A stretch of DNA of 17,195 nucleotides from Deltaproteobacteria bacterium (GTDB lineage: Bacteria > Desulfobacterota > Desulfobacteria > Desulfobacterales > Desulfosalsimonadaceae): assembly GCA_024280875.1 (NCBI GenBank), contig JAJRPH010000060.1, positions 1 through 17,195 on the forward strand, read 5' to 3'. The notes beneath the pieces are model-generated. The model ran no database searches, was not told the origin of the DNA, and saw nothing but the letters and a program-made list of their open reading frames with translations. The position numbers were made by a program, and so were the translations under genes. Positions within the stretch are counted from its first letter, which is position 1. The number at the start of each line of letters is the position of its first letter. Below, in pieces: positions 7,910 through 13,541 of this stretch.

Positions 7910-8965
7910 TTAATGATGATGAGTAAAAGACGATAATTCTTGAATCTGATTAATTGTCAAATCATTGGTAAAGCAAAACGGAATCTCCTGTACATGGCCG
8001 TTTGCTTTTGCGTGGATTTCTTCAATATGCTTTTGCTGATCGCTTCGCCTACGGTTTAAAATCCTGGCAGATGCTATAAACTTGCTAACTGGGGAGAAAG
8101 AAAAATCCCGGTCATAACGTTCAATAGATTCAATCTGCAGCAAATCAGCCTGACTAAAAACAGCAGGATATACACAATTGATAAACGTGGCGGCAACCGG
8201 CATATTGAGCATATTTTCAGCCATGGAATAAAATTCCACGGCTTCATTGACAGGGAGTTCTTCAGGGAGCGAAACCAGAACAAGACTTGTTTTTTGAGGA
8301 TTTTTAAGAAGACGCTGAAGACCCCGTATCTGGTTTGCCAACGGACCAACCTGGATCATAGGGATCAATAAATCCGGCAGACGCAGCAAACTCATGGCAT
8401 GACCGGTTGCCGGCGCATCAACAATGATCAAGTCAAATGTCGGACTAAATGTCGAACCAAATGTCGAACCGGATAAAGGCTGATATTCCTTTTCCCATCG
8501 CCACAAACGACCGAGACTCATGACCTCTTTTAAACCGGGGGCGGCTTCAAAGAGATAGTCAAACAAACGGCTGTGAATAATTTTACGGGCAAGAAACTTT
8601 GGAGTTACATGAGCCCGGACATAGGCTTCCAGTTCAGCTTTGGGATCAACACGGGCTCCCCAAATATGCTGCGACAATTTTCTGGGGACTTCAGACAAGG
8701 CCTGAACCTGATAAAGCCTTGCAATGGAATTCGTGTCGCCGAGTTCAACCAGAAGTACTTTTTTTTTCATGCGCTCTGCAACACACGCAAGGGCAATACT
8801 GATGGTAGTCTTTCCAACCCCGCCTTTTCCCATCACAAAAACCAATCGACGGGATAATAAGCTATCAAGCCATGTGCCAATGGATTCCCTGGGAACAGAC
8901 AAACCGTTTTGGCCGACGGTTAAAACACCTTTATTATTGCCGTCATCTGAATTTTCGACTGCCAT
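7910..8965 (-). CDS. ArsA/Get3-like ATPase, partner subunit with GKGGVGKT P-loop but no DPA switch
   Basis: This 351-residue ATPase belongs to the same family as its downstream neighbour but is clearly different from it. The P-loop GKGGVGKT (46-53) keeps the signature lysine (Lys47), and switch II is IIVDAPATGHAMSLLRLPD (Asp183 onward). In the switch I position the usual DPA is replaced by LLVELGDTNSIARLY (71-85), so the hydrolysis aspartate seems missing. About 40 residues precede the P-loop. The stretch GSTFGSTFSPTF (166-177), just before switch II, is encoded by three copies of a 12-bp tandem repeat. The protein ends in THHH. It lies 27 bp after the second PhaR-like gene and 25 bp before the other ATPase, hence one operon, and probably forms a heterodimer with it. 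No obvious ribosome binding site precedes the ATG. Confidence 0.87.
   Translation of the reverse strand: MAVENSDDGNNKGVLTVGQNGLSVPRESIGTWLDSLLSRRLVFVMGKGGVGKTTISIALACVAERMKKKVLLVELGDTNSIARLYQVQALSEVPRKLSQHIWGARVDPKAELEAYVRAHVTPKFLARKIIHSRLFDYLFEAAPGLKEVMSLGRLWRWEKEYQPLSGSTFGSTFSPTFDLIIVDAPATGHAMSLLRLPDLLIPMIQVGPLANQIRGLQRLLKNPQKTSLVLVSLPEELPVNEAVEFYSMAENMLNMPVAATFINCVYPAVFSQADLLQIESIERYDRDFSFSPVSKFIASARILNRRRSDQQKHIEEIHAKANGHVQEIPFCFTNDLTINQIQELSSFTHHH
8435..8470 (-). repeat. Three tandem copies of a 12-bp repeat inside the ArsA-like gene
   Basis: On the plus strand the units are AAATGTCGGACT, AAATGTCGAACC and AAATGTCGAACC. Two are identical and the third differs at two positions. Being a multiple of three, the array keeps the frame and adds GSTF/GSTF/SPTF just before the switch II strand of the ATPase. 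This looks like recent slippage. Confidence 0.85.
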
Positions 8966-8992
8966 TGAGAAACAGGAAAAATTTATATATGG

Positions 8993-9649
8993 TTATTTTT
9001 TTGCTTTTTTGGATGCAGACACTTTTTTCGGCGCTTTTTTTCCGGATTTGGCTGGACTTTTTGCTTTTTCGAGTTTTGAAATTTTACTGTTTAACGATTT
9101 GATTTTTGAGGTCAGGTCCAGCACCTGATCCCTGTTGGCAAGGTTCATCTTATCGAGGATGTCATTAATACGATGGTCGATATTCTTTGTAATCCAGTTT
9201 TGAATATTATCGCGGTATTTGAGTATTTCTTTTTTCAGCTTAGCTGCTTCGAATTCTGAAATCCTGTTATCCTTGACCAGCAAGTTAACTACTTTGTCGA
9301 CTTCATCCTTGGACATGGTCAACATTTCCTGCCACATGGAAGCATATTTTTTACCATAATCAGACAGGGTGTCGCCGCCTTTTCGAAAAAGCTGTACGAT
9401 AAAGTTAGCTGAATCCTGTTTTGTCTTTTCACCAGCCGCTTTTGATTTGGGTTTTTGCTTGCCGGTTTTTCCTTCCTTGGTCTTGATCTGCGAGACGATT
9501 TCTTTGGTAATGTCCGTTCCGGACTTCGTGTCAATAATTTCGAACTTTTTTTTGGAACGAATTAATTCAGAAATCTGGGACCGTGTGATGTAATTTTTGG
9601 TAACGGTATCGTAAAATCGACCATTGGCATATTTTTTTATAGTATACAT
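8993..9649 (-). CDS. PhaR/phasin hybrid paralogue with lysine-rich linker and tail
   Basis: This 218-residue protein has the same plan as the gene at 4158-4712. The PHA-regulator DNA-binding domain covers 3-55 (KKYANGRFYDTVTKNYIT, then IIDTKSGTDITKEIVSQI). The granule-associated helical region covers about 80-170 (YGKKYASMWQEMLTMSKDEV), followed by a perfect heptad coiled coil (V176, L179, I183, L186, I190, L193). It differs by a Lys-rich linker (56-80) and a 23-residue tail (196-218) with ten lysines plus Ala, Ser and Pro. That tail resembles the histone-H1-like tail of PhaF, which ties PHA granules to the nucleoid. The start at 9649 has an excellent AAAGGAGG site. It is the first gene of the operon with the two ArsA/Get3-like ATPases. 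A structural granule role seems more likely than pure repression, but both are possible. Confidence 0.86.
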   Translation of the reverse strand: MYTIKKYANGRFYDTVTKNYITRSQISELIRSKKKFEIIDTKSGTDITKEIVSQIKTKEGKTGKQKPKSKAAGEKTKQDSANFIVQLFRKGGDTLSDYGKKYASMWQEMLTMSKDEVDKVVNLLVKDNRISEFEAAKLKKEILKYRDNIQNWITKNIDHRINDILDKMNLANRDQVLDLTSKIKSLNSKISKLEKAKSPAKSGKKAPKKVSASKKAKK

Positions 9650-9763
9650 CCGGACCTCCTTTAGCGTGCATTAATTCAACAATGATTAAAAAAATGAATT
9701 TAAAAGAAATTTTAATGACTGTATCATAAAAAAACTAAAAACAAAATATCAGATACATAATTA

Positions 9764-9802
9764 AATTAAAACGGCGGCACACCCTGAATCTGTGCCGCCG
9801 TT
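9764..9802 (-). terminator. Intrinsic terminator after the phasin-like gene
   Basis: A perfect 12-bp stem (AACGGCGGCACA at 9770-9781 with TGTGCCGCCGTT at 9791-9802) encloses a 9-base loop. On the minus strand the stem is followed by TTTTAATTT. It lies 20 bp past the stop of the phasin-like gene and ends its transcript before the second PhaR-like gene. Confidence 0.88.
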
Positions 9803-9822
9803 AAGATAAAATTTAAAATCTA

Positions 9823-10374
9823 CTAAGCGGTTTTTTGATTTTTCAGCGTTTCAATATTGGTATTTAATGACTGCATGGCTATGGTCAATCTTTCTATTTC
9901 ACCTTTGTTTGGCATATTGATAATGCCCGGCAGAGAATACAGACTTTTGGAAACTTTCTTTTCAACCGTTTCCACCATAGGAATTTTATACATAAACTTT
10001 TTACCGTTATCTACAACGACATCAAGTTTTTTAAGGGCGTCTTTTTCCAAATCACGGCCTTTAGCCAGAACTTCGTCAACGGTTTTGGAAACCTTTTTAT
10101 ACGGTCCGTCAAAATATTCTTTGCCTTTCTCAAGGGGTTTTGACACATATTTCTCGTTGTATTCCTTGATTGTTTCTTTACCCTTTTTAATATTTTTGGA
10201 AACGTATTTTTCATTGTACTCTTTAAAGGTTTTCTTGCCTTTTTCAATGGATTCCGCCAGATACTTCTCATTGTAACCTTTGATTTTTTCCGTAACGGCA
10301 TCAGAGGCTTTCTGAATTTTTTCTACGATCACATTGTTTTTTACTTCTTCTTTTTTTGCTTCTTTTTTCGCCAT
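9823..10374 (-). CDS. Phasin-like granule protein with three 19-residue repeats
   Basis: This is a 183-residue, lysine-rich, highly helical protein with no membrane segment. After a charged N-terminus (MAKKEAKKEEVKNN), residues 32-88 are three consecutive 19-residue repeats built on K-x-YNEKY-x(5)-I/L-x-KGK. A helical middle follows, then a short hydrophobic stretch (YSLPGIINMP, 146-155) and a C-terminal heptad coiled coil (I160, L163, M167, L170, I174, L177). The C-terminal coil matches those of the two PhaR/phasin hybrids in spacing and context, which supports the phasin-like call; overall similarity to named phasin families is weak. It probably coats or organises lipid bodies. The start has GGAGG nine bases upstream. 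It has its own promoter with two palindromic operators and its own terminator, so it is a single-gene unit. Confidence 0.72.
   Translation of the reverse strand: MAKKEAKKEEVKNNVIVEKIQKASDAVTEKIKGYNEKYLAESIEKGKKTFKEYNEKYVSKNIKKGKETIKEYNEKYVSKPLEKGKEYFDGPYKKVSKTVDEVLAKGRDLEKDALKKLDVVVDNGKKFMYKIPMVETVEKKVSKSLYSLPGIINMPNKGEIERLTIAMQSLNTNIETLKNQKTA
10111..10281 (-). repeat. Three tandem 57-bp (19-codon) repeats within the phasin-like gene
   Basis: Units are at 10225-10281, 10168-10224 and 10111-10167 and encode KGYNEKYLAESIEKGKKTF, KEYNEKYVSKNIKKGKETI and KEYNEKYVSKPLEKGKEYF. The protein repeats are very clear while the DNA has drifted, so the duplication is old and kept by selection at protein level. 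Confidence 0.9.
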
Positions 10375-10454
10375 TGTTCTACCCTCCTGAAAAATTGTTA
10401 TTTGAAAAAATATGTTAAGTCAGTTAATCTTGCCGATAACATCATACTTTTTTT

Positions 10455-10505
10455 ATAACGCAATGCGTTATACGAATATATGACGCAATGCGTTATCCAT
10501 GTCAA
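10455..10505 (-). promoter_or_regulatory. Candidate promoter of the phasin-like gene with two palindromic operators
   Basis: On the minus strand a consensus -35 box TTGACA (10500-10505) is followed 17 bp later by an AT-rich -10 region (CATATA at 10477-10482, with TATATT two bases on). Operator 1, ATGACGCAATGCGTTAT (10480-10496), fills the spacer. Operator 2, ATAACGCAATGCGTTAT (10455-10471), has perfect 8-bp arms around one central base and would cover the transcription start. The centres are 25 bp apart. Operator 1 has the same position relative to its -35 box as the palindrome at 4803-4819. This is a classic repressor layout. The repressor is unknown: a PhaR-like protein from this locus is the first candidate, a TetR-type protein the second. 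Confidence 0.7.
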
Positions 10506-10545
10506 GCATTTTTTTTAAAAATTAATTTTTTTATGGCAAACCAAA

Positions 10546-10574
10546 TTGACATGTAACTTTGCATAGACTATGTT
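10546..10574 (+). promoter_or_regulatory. Candidate sigma70 promoter of the patatin-DUF362 operon
   Basis: A consensus -35 box TTGACA (10546-10551), a 17-bp spacer and a fair -10 box TATGTT (10569-10574) precede the patatin start by about 40 bp. A/T tracts at about 10508-10534 could act as an UP element. The palindromic operators lie about 50 bp or more upstream of this -35 box, so they probably control the opposite-strand phasin-like gene more directly than this one. Confidence 0.55.
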
Positions 10575-10612
10575 TTGATATTCCGAATATTTAAAATTTA
10601 CGCGGAGGCAAA

Positions 10613-11509
10613 ATGAAACGAGCTTTAGTTCTATCCGGCGGAGGTGCCAGAGGTGCTTTTCAAGTCGGTGTCATGAAATACCTAAATGAAATTAACTGGA
10701 CACCTGATCTGGTCTGCGGAACATCTGTCGGGGCTCTTAATGCTGCGGCTTACGGCTCCGGAATGTCAATCGATCAAATGATACAGCTGTGGCAGACTTA
10801 TCGCAGAAAAAAAATGTTCCGCGTCACGCTGCCGATTTTAATACGATCATTGCAAAGCCGAGCCCGGTTTTCCCCCATGTCCGATACACGCCCGCTTAAA
10901 AAACTACTTGAGACAAACATAAACATTGATGCCCTGCGTAACACCACACCGGAGATAATTATCACCGCCCTGAACATGATTACCGGTCAGATTGCCTATT
11001 TTAACAAAAATAGTATTACAATAAAGCACATTATGGCGGCAAGCGCGATTCCAGGCTTGTTTGGCTGGCAATATATTGACCGTATCCCCTATTGGGATGC
11101 CGGTCTTATGGTTAACACACCGATTGCGCCGGCGCTAAAACTGGATGCCAAAGAGATTATCGTTGTGCTGCACTCTCCGGTGGGTGCCTTCGATGCCCGA
11201 GAACCGCGATCCCCCATGAAAGTGGCGGAACTTGTTTTCGAACATTTTCTGATCGGCTCATATACCAACTCACTGCCTGATTCTTCCTGGCAGATCAATC
11301 CGGATGCCGATTGTCATAAAACCCCGTTGCCGAATTCCCCCCAGCTTCAGCTTGCCGCAAAAGGCACAAAGATTTTAACAGTTGCACCGACCCGCATGCT
11401 TGGATTTCGATCGTTGCTCAATTTTTCTCTCCGCCAGGCAAACACTTTAATTGAGGAAGGGTATAATAATGCGCTAATGCAGCTTAAACCTCATTTGCAC
11501 AATTTTTAA
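10613..11509 (+). CDS. Patatin-like phospholipase/acyl hydrolase
   Basis: This 298-residue patatin-family serine hydrolase has the oxyanion-hole motif GGGARG (residues 9-14) and the nucleophile elbow GTSVG with Ser38. The catalytic-dyad aspartate is Asp162 in YWDAGLMVNTP, where the common DGG/DGA reads DAG, a mild variation. There is no signal peptide, so it acts in the cytoplasm or on internal lipid surfaces. Patatins cleave acyl chains from phospholipids or neutral lipids. Beside a wax ester/TAG synthase and phasin-like proteins, a role in lipid-body turnover or acyl recycling is a reasonable inference. CGGAGG just before the ATG fixes the start. The DUF362 gene follows 33 bp downstream, probably in the same transcript. 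Confidence 0.93.
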   Translation: MKRALVLSGGGARGAFQVGVMKYLNEINWTPDLVCGTSVGALNAAAYGSGMSIDQMIQLWQTYRRKKMFRVTLPILIRSLQSRARFSPMSDTRPLKKLLETNINIDALRNTTPEIIITALNMITGQIAYFNKNSITIKHIMAASAIPGLFGWQYIDRIPYWDAGLMVNTPIAPALKLDAKEIIVVLHSPVGAFDAREPRSPMKVAELVFEHFLIGSYTNSLPDSSWQINPDADCHKTPLPNSPQLQLAAKGTKILTVAPTRMLGFRSLLNFSLRQANTLIEEGYNNALMQLKPHLHNF

Positions 11510-11542
11510 AATGATATTACCTGAATAAAGGAGATGTCAGCC

Positions 11543-12847
11543 ATGAATAAACAGAATCATGTAATATTCGCCGATACCGGAGATGGAATCGATCAAGCAG
11601 TCAAGGAAATATTTGAGCATTTTGGCGGTGTACGAACACTTTTAAAAAAAAGCAGGGATGTCTACATCAAAGTCAATGGGGTGGATTTAAAAAAATATGC
11701 CTATACTGATCCGGAAGTCCTGCGACAGGTCATTGTGTATTTACAACAAAACGGCGCGAATGATATCTATGTGATTGAAAATGCTACTCAGGGCAATATT
11801 ACCCGCCTGGTATTCATGGTCACCGGCATGGAAAAAGTCTGCCGGAAAACCGGGGCCATCCCGGTATACCTGGATGAAACACCCGCAATTCCGGTTTACC
11901 TGGAAGGGCTTAAATCATTTATTGATCTCTCATCATTTGTATACGAACGTCTGATCGAACAGGCTGATCAGAATCTCTATATTTCAATCCCAAAATTAAA
12001 AACCCATTCCATGTCCCAGATAACACTTTCAATTAAAAATCAGTTTGGCTTGGTGCATCAACATAGCCGGATCGCAGATCATAATTTTAACCTGCATCAG
12101 AAATTTGCCGATATTTACCGCATTTTAAGACCTGATTTTGTAATCATTGACGGCTTGATCGCCACCAATCACGGGCATTATATTGCGGCAAAAAATACGG
12201 ACAAATGCATTGTCCCCATGGACTGCCTGATCGGCGGACAAGACCCGCTGGCAGTTGATATTGCCGGGGCGTCATTTATGGGATTTGACATTGCAGACGT
12301 ATCCCATCTTATGCTTTCCCGGCAGACGAAAATCAGCACAGCAAACATGGACAATATTCAAATCATCAACCGCACTCTCTATGAAGAGCGAAGAAAAAAC
12401 CTTACGCATAATTTATTGGAGCATTTTCCGGATGATTTGACCATTTTAAGAGGTGAAACACGATGCTGCATGGAAGGGTGCCGGAGGAATACGGAAACCG
12501 TTGCCGAAATTTTCTATTGTGACCATCATGGTAAAGGCAACTTCACGATCCTGATGGGAAAAGACATTGACCCGGAACAGGTCAATAAGATTAACACCCC
12601 GGCAGTCCACATTGCTGGCGGCTGCGCCATCCAGGACTATGGTCTTGAAATGCAGCGTCGGTTCGGGAAAAAAAATGTAACGTTCAGTAACGGCTGCAAC
12701 AACCTGGCGGAAACTATTCACGCGTTGTGCAAACACATGAAAGTCAACCCGATAAAACTTTCCGCGACAAACCCCTTATTTGCTTTAACCGCTCTGGCTA
12801 AAGCAAAACTTCACGGAACCAAGGCTATCATTCCACCGCTGATTTAA
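11543..12847 (+). CDS. DUF362 domain-containing protein with cysteine-rich C-terminal region
   Basis: This 434-residue protein (from the preferred start) has the DUF362 signatures PKLKTHSMSQITLSIKNQFG (150-169), DGLIATNHGH and GGQDPLAVDIAGASFMGFD. DUF362 proteins are common in anaerobes and often carry iron-sulphur or other metal sites; their reaction is not known. Here the C-terminal third has a cluster CCMEGC (308-313) with YCDHH (C326, H328, H329), plus C361, C385 and C396, so metal binding is likely. An ATG at 11534 in the same frame directly abuts the AAAGGAG site, too close for translation; the ATG at 11543 is nine bases away and is preferred. It follows the patatin gene by 33 bp. Its stop overlaps the remnant protease gene on the other strand by 20 bp. 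Confidence 0.85.
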   Translation: MNKQNHVIFADTGDGIDQAVKEIFEHFGGVRTLLKKSRDVYIKVNGVDLKKYAYTDPEVLRQVIVYLQQNGANDIYVIENATQGNITRLVFMVTGMEKVCRKTGAIPVYLDETPAIPVYLEGLKSFIDLSSFVYERLIEQADQNLYISIPKLKTHSMSQITLSIKNQFGLVHQHSRIADHNFNLHQKFADIYRILRPDFVIIDGLIATNHGHYIAAKNTDKCIVPMDCLIGGQDPLAVDIAGASFMGFDIADVSHLMLSRQTKISTANMDNIQIINRTLYEERRKNLTHNLLEHFPDDLTILRGETRCCMEGCRRNTETVAEIFYCDHHGKGNFTILMGKDIDPEQVNKINTPAVHIAGGCAIQDYGLEMQRRFGKKNVTFSNGCNNLAETIHALCKHMKVNPIKLSATNPLFALTALAKAKLHGTKAIIPPLI

Positions 12848-13379
12848 GAGCTTCAACCTTTCCAATCGCCGATAACCGTTCCAGAACCGGCGGGTGGGAA
12901 TAATTCAAAACGACATATAGAGGATGAGGCATGAGGTTGGATAGATTGTGAACCGCCAGTTTTTTTAACGCGTTGACAAAAGAGCCGGAATCCCGCGTGG
13001 TTTCAACTGCAAACCGGTCGGCAGCATACTCATTATTTCTTAAAAAATACTGCATCAGAATATTCATAAAAAAATCTATGGGCGCGAATAAAATGCTGAA
13101 AAAAAACCAGCCCGGCATAAACTAATGGTGTCTTTATATAAAAGGCTTCAAACAGCATTGGGGATGAAATGAAAAAAGACAATAAATATAACATGATGCC
13201 GGTCTGGAGGATTCCTGTTAAAAGCATCCATAAGACATGTTTTTTTTATAATGTCCCATCTCATGAGCCAGCACTGCCACAAGTTCATCTGTTGTAAGAT
13301 TTTTCACCAGGGTATCATAGAGGACAATCCGTTTGTTACGGCCAAACCCGGTAAAAAATGCATTTGAATGTTTGAAAAA
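12828..13379 (-). pseudogene. Truncated, frameshifted M48 family (Ste24-like) zinc metalloprotease
   Basis: Joining three minus-strand frames recovers the C-terminal half of an M48/Ste24-type membrane protease. The first frame reads HSNAFFTGFGRNKRIVLYDT and then the zinc motif HEMGH (13251-13265). The second is a hydrophobic segment beginning HVLWMLLTGILQTG. The third contains the downstream metal-ligand region NEYAADRFA and ends PHPLYVVLNYSHPPVLERL. The first shift is at an A8 tract (plus-strand T8, 13240-13247), where nine bases would restore HEMGHYKKKHV. The second is at a T8 tract (plus-strand A8, 13099-13106), where seven would restore the frame. An in-frame stop at 13380-13382 precedes HSNAFF and the N-terminal half is missing. 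The two shifts could be assembly errors in homopolymers, but the missing front half points to a real pseudogene. Confidence 0.85.
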
Positions 13380-13414
13380 TCAAGACTTCAAATACCCTGA
13401 AAATAATGAAAAAC

Positions 13415-13441
13415 TTGACAACAAACTTAAAAATCTATAAC
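13415..13441 (+). promoter_or_regulatory. Candidate sigma70 promoter for the LysM protein gene
   Basis: A consensus -35 box TTGACA (13415-13420) is followed 15 bp later by TATAAC (13436-13441), or 16 bp later by ATAACT. The spacing is slightly short. The start codon is about 100 bp downstream, leaving an untranslated leader of about 90 bases with no clear structure. Confidence 0.45.
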
Positions 13442-13541
13442 TACTTTAGAAGTAAGGTGGAACCGCTTAGCCAAATCGCATTAAAAATTCTGGTAAACCG
13501 GTTCATTTTGACTAACCCACAATTAACGACAGGGGCATGGA

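Noticed and set aside
6730..8965. Arsenite efflux ATPase (ArsA) as the function of the two ATPases
   Set aside because: Both are half-length, lack the ArsA metal-binding cysteines, and no arsB, arsD, arsR or arsC gene is nearby. The lipid-storage setting fits a Get3-like role better.
9660..9770. A further copy of the palindromic operator before the second PhaR-like gene
   Set aside because: TTAGCGTGCATTA and TAATGACTGTATCATAA were examined; neither matches ATRACGC-N3-GCGTTAT, and no -35 box with the same spacing is present.
4158..10374. A polyhydroxyalkanoate synthesis operon
   Set aside because: PhaR and phasin-type proteins are present, but no PHA synthase, ketothiolase or acetoacetyl-CoA reductase occurs in the window. 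The only polymer/lipid-forming enzyme is the WS/DGAT.
13455..13466. AGGTGGAACCGC before the LysM gene, resembling the T-box antiterminator core
   Set aside because: There is no stem I region, no specifier loop and no competing terminator, and the downstream gene is not an amino-acid or tRNA gene. The match is short and most likely chance.
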